This document shows, one piece after another, positions 11,706-24,500 of a stretch of 64,000 nt of DNA. A program made the position numbers and the translations under genes. Every line of letters begins with the position of its first letter. Positions within the stretch are counted from its first letter, which is position 1. Source of the DNA: Anisakis pegreffii (taxonomy: Eukaryota; Nematoda; Chromadorea; Rhabditida; Anisakidae); NCBI GenBank assembly GCA_035041965.1, contig JAPYMA010000400.1, forward strand, positions 1 to 64,000. The letters run 5' to 3'. Below the pieces are notes generated by a model. The model had not been told where the DNA came from and ran no database searches. It was given only the letters and a program-made list of their open reading frames with translations.

Positions 11706-11932
11706 GGGCACTTTTGCTGTTAGCGGGCTCCACCGCACACACGTGCTTAGGGTACTGCTTCGCCTCGTGTGTATCCATGCAATTCGAAGTCAGATCAGGG
11801 GTATGTTTAAGCTCAGATTTACGCTTAGCCCAGTGATGAGGCTAACGCATAGGCTTAGGCTTTTATGTAAAGCGTATGAGTACACGAGCATCTGTGATGG
11901 CGCGGTGACATCCGTCAACAGCAAAAGTGCCC
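11706..11932. mobile_element. 227-bp MITE-like element with ~31-bp inverted ends
   Basis: The left end GGGCACTTTTGCTGTTAGCG is mirrored by CAACAGCAAAAGTGCCC at the right. The match extends about 31 bases with a few mismatches, ending in ACCGC. The core has repeated CTTAGGCTT/GGCTAACGC units. There is no transposase. Confidence 0.7.
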
Positions 11933-12265
11933 AGATGGGTTCTGTTATATCAGTTGTTCTGAAATTATATCCATAGAGTTTGTTGGAATCCACCTTGCGA
12001 AGCCATTTGAAAAGCTTCGATCAGCTTGGAATGTTTTTTAAATGTTTCGGGCAGCAACACGCCAGCTGTTTGTATCGATTGTGAATAATCAAACAGATAC
12101 ATGGAAGTAGTGAGCAGCGACACGTATCACACTGAGTATGAGTTTTCGATCGTGGAATGGCGTTCATATGAAAATCTTCCATCAACTAATTGTATCTGAC
12201 TACAACTGATACGCAAATGATTCGAAATATGAGAGTTTGGGCGGTGAATTGTTCATGTGAAATTC

Positions 12266-12273
12266 TTTTTCAG
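12266..12273 (+). promoter_or_regulatory. Probable spliced-leader acceptor for SEC61 gamma
   Basis: A CTTTTTCAG acceptor with no upstream exon lies 19 bases before the ATG. Confidence 0.6.
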
Positions 12274-12292
12274 TGATTCATAGTGAATTGCA

Positions 12293-12807
<515 letters not shown>

Positions 12808-12938
12808 GACTGACATCGACAAACCCATCGATCGATCTTCGATTATCGTTTTCTTTTCTTCAAATATTATCACACATACGTTTTACTGTACTTAACGTTT
12901 TCGTTGTTATTAAGTAATCTTAATGATGATACCACTTC

Positions 12939-12944
12939 AATAAA
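12939..12944 (+). promoter_or_regulatory. Poly(A) signal AATAAA
   Basis: AATAAA lies 132 bases after the SEC61 gamma stop. Confidence 0.7.
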
Positions 12945-13027
12945 ATAATGATTGTTTCGCTGAATTTGATCATTACAAGATTCATCTCGTGTGCTTTCAG
13001 TACGAAAGAAACTGATGAGAATTCATT

Positions 13028-13264
13028 TTAAGCCTTAGGAAAGCGAATTAATGCGGCGTTGACAGCGTGATGAATTCTCTCTTTGTTGAGCAGTCCAATG
13101 AAGTTGTTTGCTATTTCTGATATGAACAAAATAGTTCGTCTGATTGGTGACGGGAGAATTTGTTCGTAATTGAGGGAAGGATTCTGTGAAATAAGAGTAT
13201 AGATTGGAATAATTTTGATTCCGTTTATGTGAAATACATTTTGAGTGGTAGCCGTATTCGTCAT
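13028..13264 (-). CDS. Hypothetical short ORF, doubtful
   Basis: A minus-strand frame of 78 codons starts with ATG at 13264 and ends LNKERIHHAVNAALIRFPKA. It lies convergent to SEC61 gamma. There is no recognisable domain, no clear acceptor upstream and no poly(A) evidence. It could be a terminal exon or chance. Confidence 0.2.
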   Translation of the reverse strand: MTNTATTQNVFHINGIKIIPIYTLISQNPSLNYEQILPSPIRRTILFISEIANNFIGLLNKERIHHAVNAALIRFPKA

Positions 13265-13321
13265 CGATAGTAATCGAAATTTCGTGGAATTTTTAGTGAA
13301 CTTTTGAATGAAATTTATCAC

Positions 13322-13999
13322 GATGTTTGTTTTTATTTTGTTGAAATGATGGAGTGATATCGAAGTTCATGAAACGATACTAAAATAAATTTTTTGACCT
13401 GAATGGTTTGCATTGTTTCATCAATTTATTCAATGCTGTAATTTGAGTAATTTTCGTGGATGTATCAATAAAACGTTTATTGATGGAATCGACGCACTGC
13501 AATACTGAAGACGTCAGTCATCGAGTAATCGAACCGTGATTTCACTCGCATCTTTTTGAGAGTATTGCATCAGCATTCATCAGCCCACAATTTCGAGTCT
13601 TTAGACTATGTTTTGTACGTCAGATTTCGGTGTTTTGACCCACATTGATTGCGTTATGTTACCTGGATTATCTGGATTGGCCAGGCTATCAAACGTTTGT
13701 AACGTTGCTGGCTACAATGCTTACGTTTTCGTGCGCATTGTTTTAGCCTCAATTTACGCCACCCCGCTGGCTAGGCGAGCATGCCAACCGAACACAACCG
13801 AGTAATTAATTAGTTGACGTGAATACTTTGCATACTTAATCGTAGCCAAATACCAGTCCAATAAATAATCATAACTCTAATAAAATAAATATTCCGCCGA
13901 TCGACAAAACAACCACTCAATGTCCAAGTAACAATAACGTAATAATTGCGTTATGTAATGCACCAAAAGCGTGTGTCGAAATGTTCCGATGCTTTCGTC
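13322..13999. other. Intergenic, no gene seen
   Basis: No exon is supported. A slightly GC-richer patch lies at about 13640-13800. Confidence 0.4.
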
Positions 14000-14000
14000 C

Positions 14001-14009
14001 TTTCTTCAG
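14001..14009 (+). promoter_or_regulatory. Probable spliced-leader or 5' intron acceptor for PMVK
   Basis: A TTTCTTCAG acceptor is followed by an 18-codon open frame starting with ATG at 14020 and closed by TAA, in the same frame as the main CDS. Confidence 0.4.
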
Positions 14010-14175
14010 AATCACTAAAATGCGCAATTTGACAGCAGTGTTTCAAAATCGCATTTCATATGTACTTGTACGATAAAAACACTTAGAAATCGCTTGAATG
14101 CTACTGTTGTCGGCTGATAATATAGATCAGTCGCGCTGACTGTTGATTGATGTTCTGGACGATTCAGATCCTTCG

Positions 14176-15288
14176 ATGGACTCTCATCACGATTCTGAGC
14201 AAAGTCAGCCGCATAATCGACAAATTGTTGTGTGCATCTCAGGAAAGCGTAAATCCGGTAAAGATTTCGTATGTGATCGGTTAGCGAAACGTTTGCAAAT
14301 GTCGAATTTGAAAGTGGTGATACGTGCGATAAGCGCTCCACTCAAGGATGAGTACGCATCGCTTTTTCAACTCGATTCCGAACTACTCAAAACAGATGCT
14401 CCTTATAAAGAATTGTATCGCCGTCAAATGGTTGCCTGGGGTGAGGATATTCGCAGCAAAGATCCATCCTACTTCTGCAGGTTATCACTGCTGAAACAAC
14501 CACTTCTTTCCTTCCATAACAAGCATCGTTCTCTATCCGCTTTTAACCAGTTTCAATGAGATTTTGTATCTCATTCGATAGCATTTAGTTGACAGTTTTT
14601 ACGCAGTCACATCGTTCATCTATTATCCCTAAAATCAGTTATCAACAAGAAGTGCATACGAATAATATGATGCAGCAACGTTATAAAGAAGGGTACCGCA
14701 ACCAATGATGTCTTCCTTGCAACAGTTTCGGTAGCGATTTGCATCGTATTGAACAATCTTTCAGGGCCGCGATCGCTGGTATTGATAATCGTTCAGCTGA
14801 TATAATCCTTATCAGTGATATCCGTCGACCGTCAGATATCGAGTTTTTCAAGAGTAATTTTGGTGATAATTTGAGGTATTCATGAAATCTAATTTTCTTT
14901 TTTTAAATCTCAGTCTCAGCACCTTTATGATAACGAAACGAATAAATTTTATGAGCAATTTTAAGCACGCAGTACGTTATGCGTACAAAATGTAATGAAT
15001 GAAATATTTAGGCTGATCAGAGTGGAAAGCAGCGATGAGGTTCGTACGAGTCGTGGTTGGAAATATACAGCAAATATTGACGATGCAGAAACCGAATGTG
15101 CGTTGGATGACTTTAATGAATGGCATTTTATTGTTGATAATAATCAGTTTTACACTGATAGCATTAACGTATGCAATAGTAATAACAACGCTGATGGCGT
15201 AAGTAATGTCGCAAATGAATCCATTACATTGGATACGAGAATCGAACGGATTTGTGAGCAAATTAAACGCGAATTGATCTCGAATTGA
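14176..15288 (+). CDS. PMVK: Phosphomevalonate kinase (animal type)
   Basis: Three exons, 14176-14480, 14765-14875 and 15012-15288, give about 230 residues with matching phases. The enzyme phosphorylates mevalonate-5-phosphate with ATP in the mevalonate pathway. The P-loop is visible as CISGKRKSGKDFVCDRLAKR. Other conserved blocks of the animal family follow in order: APLKDEYA, YKELYRRQMVAWGEDIR, DPSYFCR, ILISDIRRPSDIEFF, and the lid/C-terminal block RGWKYTANIDDAETECALDD. It is slightly longer than the human enzyme because of an Asn-rich insert near residue 190. The ATG at 14176 was chosen because the P-loop follows at the usual distance. Its 3' end converges on the minus-strand thrombospondin-repeat gene, with only about 220 bases between the stops. 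Confidence 0.95.
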
Positions 15289-15389
15289 AACTTCCTATGG
15301 CCTATTGTTACCTAACACACTCTTTGCATATCTCACATGAAAATGTTCACCGAATACATGTTATTAGCATTATTTTGAAGGTTATCATC

Positions 15390-15395
15390 TTTATT
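15390..15395 (-). promoter_or_regulatory. Poly(A) signal on the minus strand
   Basis: TTTATT on the plus strand reads AATAAA on the minus strand, 115 bases after the stop of the thrombospondin-repeat gene. Confidence 0.5.
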
Positions 15396-15509
15396 AATGT
15401 TATTAATGGATAATATCACAGAACAATTATGTACAATAATATTGTACCGATCACCGACTCTCGTCGCGTTCTCATTCACTGTTTGCGGCTTTCTTGCCTG
15501 AAAGGGATC

Positions 15510-18500
15510 TTACTGAACAACAGCAGTGCTGTGATGAGATGTAAGTTTTGTAAAAATGGTAATTGTTTCGAGATAAACACTCCTCATCGGAATATAACAT
15601 AACATGCAAGCAAGAATGCCGTCCCACTGCATGTATGCTGGTGAAATGCAAAGAGCAATTGTATTGATAGCGAGACCTGTCTTGAGCGATGATGTTGGTC
15701 GTTTGGCTTTCAGCGAAAGTTTGTTGTTGTCTGATGATGAGGAGGATTTCTGATCGGAATGCCCCTTGCGTTTATTGAGCCATAGAAGATGAGAAGGTGG
15801 TATTGGCGGTGGTCTTGTGGTGTGACACGGTAAACCGTCAAAGCATTCCCTCACTTCATAACTTTTACCCGAACATCCTTTTGACATCGGATTTGTGTTG
15901 TCATATTCACATCGACGCGTACGCAACTCTTTATTACACTGGCATTTGCCCCAGTCACTCCATTCTGACCAATACGCCTCACCTGAAATGACATTCGTAT
16001 GCTTGGTATTTAGATGGATGCGATTAGACAATATTAATTGTGACGAACAGATGTATGATATTCATAATAATAAATGATGTTTGATTGTGTGTTCTATGGC
16101 CAAAGGCGATATTTTCGTATGAGGTTCGTAATTACTCGTCGGAATTTGTCGATTGAAGGCACTGATAGAGGTGATAGTTTCATGTCAAATTTAGAATTAC
16201 ATTTTCCAACGAGTCTGCGATTTTCAACTTTGAAGTTCTGCGGTGGATGACTGAGGATATCTTTTGTTTTGAATCGTTTTCTTTATCAGTAATTCTGTCC
16301 ATCTTATCAATATTACTGTCGCTAATTTCAAATGCCAAAATGATGTGGATTTAATTGAACGTTACCGGATGAGTGTTGACTGTTCAGGAAATCAACATCG
16401 GAACGATCGATAACTTGAATCGGTGAATCATCCATGTGCGATAATTCAATGTGCGATGAATCCGGTAGAGGCACCAAGTTCAGATCGAATGCCCTTTGTT
16501 GAGCACTTGTATGACGATTCAATGAATTGAGTTCATCCTTAGTGAAACAACCAAATCGAAGGACATTAACAGTGACACGTCTCGAAATTCACACTGATGT
16601 AAATTCGAAAGTTTGCTCAACAATTTTATCCTTCACGTTGAGTCTTTTGATCAACTCAAGGTCGTGACCGGTCAGTCTGCCTAAAGACATCTTGCCTAAC
16701 GACAGTTTGCCTAAGGAACACTTTGCCTATTAGGCGAAATATCCATTAAAAAACCACAAGTTGGGCAAACAGTCCATTAGGCAAACTGTCGTTAGGCAAA
16801 ATGTATTTAGGCAGATTGACCGGGTACTACCAAAGGTAGCAGCAAATCATTATTCAGAATTATTTAAGATATTTATCATCGATCTCATTCGAGTTCGAGA
16901 AAACTCACTTGCATTTTCTTTACAGTAGCTCTCAACGATTCGATTTCATTCAGTGGAGATTGTTCACCGCTATTTGAAGAGGTTCCTCTTTGATGCTCCT
17001 GAAAGATAGAATAGTTGCAACATTTCTTGTCCTGATTTAACTGCGATAACAATGATAACAATATTGCCATAAATAATAATAGCACTATCAATAACAATAA
17101 TGAAATGGATCATAACAATAACGCGAACATTTGTTGCAGCGCCATCATCCAGCTCTGCAAGCGAACCAAATGAAATCGATGGCTGAATTGATAATTTATT
17201 CGAGAACGCATGATGATCATTTTCATTCGTCATTTTGCGATATTTTTCATCTTCAGCGGACGTTGCGGAGTGCTTCAATAAATTACTGAGAGATTGTATA
17301 TTTTGCGCACGAGTGTATGAATATATTACTGCTGTTCTCATCACAGCTACATTGCCCCTCTTTCACTCATCACAACTTTTGCATACTGTATTAAAATTAG
17401 ACCATATCAGTTCTGCCACTAACGAGCATGCTTGGTGTCTTATGAAAATTTGATTCAACCACTAAACGCAGCAATGCAGAAGAACATCTGCAAACGAACT
17501 CGTTTGATTATTGTATAAGCACTGTAGCACGCTTAATCTCGCCTGATTTTGACCTGTATCTCTGATTCATAGTTCTTTTCGGATTACCGATAACAAAAGC
17601 GTTAGAAAGTGTACTTCAGTTTAAAGCAATTCACAGTTTCAAGATAACAGTGATGTTGTTAGCAATATGGGGAAAGAACTGCTGAAAAGACATTAAAACC
17701 GATTATGCTTGACAGGATAAGTTTTTGTTCATCACTGGACTGATACAACGTACTCGATTTTTCACTCGTATGTGGAAGAGTTCACCAGAATGTGGTTTTT
17801 TCTGACTGTTCCGCTGTTGTTGCTTATCGTTATTGTCACTGTGCAGTTTATCTGCTGCCTCTGCAGTCATGCGATCGAGTAGCATTGCGAGTGCTTTCTC
17901 AGTATCTTCTTCTTGGAGGAGCTGAATATCACTTCAAAGTGGTTAATTTGGATGACGGGAATGATAGCACGACTGTTTGAAATCGAATGGAAGGGTTACG
18001 GCTCATATTGGTATCAGTCAACGAGCGAAGACTCAAATGACCCCACTGCCTTTTCATTCGTTGACCAATTCGCATGAAAACATTGACAATAGTGATAATA
18101 TTATAGAAGCAGTGATAGTAACCATAAGAATCAAAGCAATATATAAATGATACCTTCTCAATGAGCTGGTCCTCATCTGAGTAGTCGATTGCGCTATTCG
18201 GCCATGTTTTTGACGCAGTTTCAGTTTTTCCGTGTGTTGTTTCGTGGCGATCACCTGTCGCTTCCGAATTTTCATCCAAATCGCTTTCTGTTGATATTTG
18301 CTGATCAACCGCTATCCGCCTTAACAAGTCAACTTCAAAATCGCTGAATTCCCCGAATGTAGAGTAAAAACGATAGAAACCGCCTACGACAATGAAAACA
18401 CTAACCGTTCATTCGTCAATTTTGACAGCGATGGTTCCACACGTTTTGGTTTTCGTTCAGCACTGGCGTGATCATCAATGACGGCAACTTTTCGTGACGG

Positions 18501-21500
18501 TGATTGTAACGATTTCAGTGACGACTGAATTTGATCAACGAATTTAGTGGTTGGTTCACTTTCTGGCTCAGATTCTGGTGCAGATTCAGCCGATTGAGAC
18601 TTCACTCGCTCGTCGTAATGATGTGGTTTGTTTTTATGGGAATTACTCGAAGGAGTTGTTAGCGGTTTGTGCGTTGTTGTAAGATTATGGCTGTGATGAT
18701 GGCCTTTCTCGTTATCAGGCATCTTTTCATCCTCTTCTACGCTCCTCATCAATTCTGATCCAGCTTCTAGCGCCCCGTCTAGGCTCATATCGTCCGGTAA
18801 TTCGTATGATAGCTGAGCTAAATTATCGTCATTTGTTTCTTCATCACTATGAACTCGCATTCTATGTTCATGCTGTTTAGCACTTTGCAGTATTGCCGAT
18901 GATCTGGAATTCGAGCTGGATACATGGGACTTAGGCTGCTGGCGAGCCTCTTGATGGGTAGTATGATGTTCTTGATGCTCGTCAGACTTGCTCTGATCTG
19001 CGTCGTGATTATCGTCTTCGCCTCGTGTCATCTGTTCATCATCAGAGTTTTCCTCTTTCATGTGTGTTTTCTGTTTCTTTCCGTGTTTTGATCTACCACT
19101 TTCATCTTGTACCTTCACGTTGTTGTCATCACCGTTAAGAGGGTTCAATTCATCACTCAATGAATCCGAACCTCCGTCATTCTCTTGCGCACTTTGAACA
19201 CTATTTTTGTGACTGGCATGGTTATGCGAAGGTATTTTCAGTGGTTTCGTACCGTTGTTTTCAGTTTTTGAGCCACGCGCTCTGTGCTCTTCAACACCAC
19301 CTCAACAAAAAAGTAGTTGATCATCCGATTGAACATAATTTCAGCTTTAAATTCCATATGCCTATTTTTTGGGCATTCATCACAATGAAATGGCAACAAT
19401 TTCCGTTGTTCTCCTCACTGAGAGTTCGTTCAAACAAATTTCAGTTATATTTGAAGTGATTTTGTGAAAGGCATGAAAAATTCCAAATATTCTCTTATTG
19501 TTTTGCAAACGGTAAAATGAAAGTCTCACGCAATGAATTTTTTGCAGTGGTTTTCGGCTTTCGATAATTTGGTTTACGAATTGGTACGATTGCCGAATCG
19601 GACGTTACTCTCGAGTTCGTTCCGTCTGCAACAAAATAATCTGGATATAGCTGCCGCATTGCCTCTTTGCGATCGGCCTCCCACGGATCTACAGCTTCGT
19701 AATCGGAGTCTTGAAGAGCCGCTTGAGATAAATTGTTTGGCTCGCATTCCTTGTATTCCTTCAAATAAGATCGAAAAACTATCTCTCTGTTATACTTGAA
19801 CTGAGCCACGCTATCTGCATTTGATCAATGTAAGCGCTCGTTCTGTTCTCCGTTCATTGTTGTCATCAGATGATTGCAAGTTATGAGTACCGTTCTTGAT
19901 ATCAGTGGATATGCGTACAATATGCTAGCAATGTGACGTACCTGATTCTTTCCTAAACACGAGAATCCACGAACGGTATTACATGCTCGAACTCGAACAC
20001 GCACATTATTCACGCAATACGACCACGCCGACCATGCGGCCCATACCGATGCGTACACTGCAAGTTATTGGTTGACTTATTTCATCTATTGATTGCAGTT
20101 TGATTGCAGTGTTTGCGAGACAACGAAACCGTTATCAGTTAACTTATTCAGAAGAGCGAGCCACTCCAGGACATGCTTCCCAAAAAGTTGTATTCAATGA
20201 CTCTCTAGATGTGTCAAAGAAATTGGGGTTATCCAGTCTATTTATAATGAATATTTTTCCATCTTGATCGTTATCATTATCTGTTAGTGACTGAGATTGC
20301 TGAGAGTAATTGTTTTCGATTCAATCACTCAAGTTGGCGGTTGGATTGAAAAGATTTTAATTCATTTCGACGTGTCTTCATTTTGTTCTTTCAAACTCGT
20401 TAATTCGATAATCCTTGCGAACAATTCAATAAAATGTGTAATTTCACGCGGAGTGTCCATTAAATATCGCACTGACGTAAGAGATTGTAACATTTGAAAA
20501 TGAGTGCAGTTTTAGGAGACACTCGTAAATTTAAGTGGATCACTTTGCGAAAGAGGATCGTTCAAGATTGATTTCAGTCAGTTTTTTGGAATTGTTTCGT
20601 TTCGTGAACATATGAAGGAAATTTTTGCAATTTGCAAACTCTTTTTTCAATCGAAAATACAAGTTCAATGATGGTGTTGCTGCAAAAAAAATGGAAAATA
20701 TGGCGGATTGTGGAAAATATTGCTTGCTGTTTCGGGATCGAATGCATAAATCAGCGATCTTTTCTTCCTCTTTTTCTGATAAATCATCGGTAATTTTGTC
20801 AATAAATTTTGCGTATGAATGACATTCTAATGCAACTACAATTGAAAATTGCCAGTGCAATGTCAAGAATCTAGGACACTAGTGAGCGATTCAACGCAAA
20901 ACGCAAACGAATTCTTCAATGCAGTGAAACGAATCGAAACGATGGATGAGTGATATCGATATAATAATAGAGAATGATCTTTCAGTCGCTTTCAAGCAAT
21001 TAGGAAAACGGTTATTGATTAAAGCTGATCGCAAGGCTTTTATCAAATCGTAACGTTGAAATCTTGTGAGTGAGCGTTCACTCTTGATTTACGTCTGGTG
21101 AAGAGACGAACATTGTTAAAAGCCTCGTAATGATGCATTCATTAACGAATATGATACCGCGGGAGTTTTCGTGGAATTGAATCAGCTGCCTCATATATAC
21201 GCAAATTTTGAATATTATCGTCAGTCAGTTGAAGCATGCAACTGTCGCCAGTTCACCGATTTTTTTGATAAATTATCGATAATTCGCAATTTTGTGGCGC
21301 TACTTCGAATCAAAAGTACAAGTTCAACGATAGCATTATCGCAAAAAAGTGGAAAACATTGTGGATTACTGAAAATATTGATTGCTGTTCCGAGAACAAA
21401 TGTATAAATCAGCGATTGAATGCATAAGTCAGCGATTTTTTATTTCCTTCTTTTATCGATAATTGGTCGATTTATCGATAATTGAATGATAATCCAATAG

Positions 21501-24500
21501 AACTGATCGATTCGTGATGATGATAACAATGAAAGCTAACTTCAGTGATCAGTGCTGATTAACGAGAATTAATAAGGATGTCATCAAGAATACGATAAAT
21601 GACTCGTTGATAAAATGATGATCTCAATGATTTATAGTCAAGTGATCGTGCGGGATAAGTGCAAAAAAATACGAACAAAAGGAATAAAATGGAAGTGAAA
21701 TAACCTACTGAACTGCGCGTTCGAGGGTAAAGGCCGCGGTGTTGCGAACCCCATGAACTGATTCAATTTACCAGTTCGATAGCTGAACGGTGGTTCTGTG
21801 AGGATAAATGTTTCAGAAGATTCATCTTCATTCATGCCATTATCACTGATATTATCAGTGTCTTGATCGTTATCATTATCGTCGTATTGATCACCTTAAA
21901 GTAGAATTCCATCTTAGCACTATCATCGCAATTTAGTCATTCCGTTTTTGTTTCACATAAGCACTCATATTACCTAGTCGCGTGGTTGATGGCCATAGAG
22001 TATTAGTCGTTATATTGTTGGTTTTAGAATTGACAGAAAGATCTCATTATGGAAGCATATTATTTGGATGTGCAACATTTGAAGACTTCAGTTGGTCTTT
22101 CGTTCAACTGTCACTTTTCAAAATCAGCTGTCAGTTTTTCTATGACAACGAGAAACAGAAGATGAAAAGCAGTTACTAGTCATTAAAGTGATCAATACTC
22201 ATTCAGTTACTAGTCATTAAAGTGATCAATACTCATTCAGTTACTAGTCATTAAAGTGATCAATACTCATTCAGTTACCAGTCATTAAAGTGATCAATAT
22301 TCATTCAATTACTAATCATTCAAATGAACAATCATCTGAACATTATGAATTATCACTTAATTCTCAACAAATCAATATGGGAATATTCAAATCCATTGAG
22401 CAGTTGTTGAATTTTGGATAAAACTTGTGGTGAGGTTCGCTGAGATATACATTGTTTGAAGCCTTTTCTCGGTCATTCGTTATTTTCAACTTGGATGTTT
22501 ATTTTTGATAACGCAAAATTGGTTTAAGTGAAATGAAGATTCGTCACAGTTCAATGAAAAGATCAGTTTCCGAAATCATGCCAGCGTTGAAAGTGCGCAA
22601 GTGTAAGTGCTCACTACAGCTGCCTGCTTTCAAGCAGAACGATAAATGATGCGAGTTGAAGAACGATCAAGTTATCACAGTGATAACTTTAGTCTTCTTA
22701 TGCTCTCAAACATTCATTGTATCAATTACAAGCGGAATCGAATTCTTTGATTTCGAAGCCTCAATCGTGCTGATGCAGTCCTATCATGAGCAGGTTCGAA
22801 GTGAAATGAATGCAATGAATACAATAGGTTTGTACTACTCAAAAACAAATTTTCAGTCGCAATGCTCACACGCGAATTCTTCCATTCACAGCTCTATCTC
22901 ATTCAATAATAATTCGCCAAACACGACTAACCTTTCGAGAGCGTTAAAGCAGTGATAAATAATAATGTTAAATGAATGTAGCGAATCAGCATTGATGGAT
23001 GTTGAAAACGAGAGGTAATATTTGATTGCCGCACACGCTGAATGTTTTTTATGGATTATCTCGTTCTTTTAGAATGCTGTGTTGTATTCTATCTGCAATA
23101 ACACAGCACAAAGATAATAACAGATAATAACAGTAACGGTAAAAACAGTAATGATAATATTAATATTAATATTAATGATAATAATAATAATAATAACAAT
23201 AATAATAGAAATAATACTAATGAGAAAAATGAGAATAATAATAGTGGTCAAAAAAATTAGGTCAATTAGTGTTACGAACGAGACTGAACTGTGCTGGCAT
23301 TGATATCAATATCGATATCAAATGAAGACGTCGGGAAGGAGATTGCTATAGAGGCGGCCTAAAAGAATGACCTAGAAAAAAGACCCTTCCAAAAATGGGT
23401 TTCTTTAGGAGAGATGTCTTCGTAATCGCCTTGGCGATATAACTTGCATTCAACATATGAAATTGAAATAATGCTTCATCAATCGTTATCGTTGCAATTT
23501 AATTTGCAGTAGTTAAATATTTTCATCATTCTTAGTTCTACACTCATTTATGCATCTTCCGTATGCTCTGATCTGTATTTGTTGCGAATCACTCGACGAA
23601 ATAAATAATGGACCGAATAAAGTAAATGGGCATAATTCTCACTTATGCGCAGATCGCTATTCAAGCTCTGAATGCAAAGAAACTGAAACGATCGAATCGG
23701 AAATGACTGATTTCCGATTGAAATTCCATTGAATTGAGGTGATTGGGGGCAACAATTCGTTACATCTAGATGGATGTGGAGTTCATTATTCATTTTGAGC
23801 GGTTAATCTGAACACACAGCAGTTTTTTGTTGAGAACGATTTTATGCGATTGAGACGATGGCAAAGTGCAAGTTGTTGTGAGCAGTTTTTTGTTGTTGTA
23901 ATATTCCAATTCAATGCAAAAAATATTCGTCTAGAATGAGGGTGACAGGCTTAAATGGGGGCGACAGTGAAGCAATTATCGACGAATCATTTCAGATGAT
24001 CCGAATAATTTATTTTCTTGAAATCTTTCTTGAAATATTATCTTAGATCAAATAGGTCATGACGCAACATAGCAGCAAATCTCATCCATCAACTCGTAAG
24101 CGCATCTGCGAAAAAAAAGCCATTTCAAAGGCCATTATGAACTCCTCAAAGTAATGCTTTTTTTGAATTGAACGATTTACTAATGGATGGATTAATTCAA
24201 TGGTAACATCTAATCGAGTGTTGAAAAATTGACCATTAATTGAAATATTGTGAACCTAAAATCTGTTCCAAATGAGGCATAGTATCAGTTCTTTTGCGAA
24301 GATAACATGATAGAGCTGCAGCATTCCTTGATGTACGGTATAGCATTGTCAGTTTATCTCGAATTGAATGATTTGTTGACGTTGGATCGTTTGAGATTGA
24401 GAACAGTAACAAAGTACAATGTATTTATTATTCATGACTTCACTTCATTTATCATTTCAAACACACAGCTTGACACAATCTCACTCGAATGAACACAAAA

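Noticed and set aside
23069..23251. Ile-rich hydrophobic open frame
   Set aside because: It is a translation of an AAT/ATT microsatellite. The same applies to 33742-33995 and 37255-37536.
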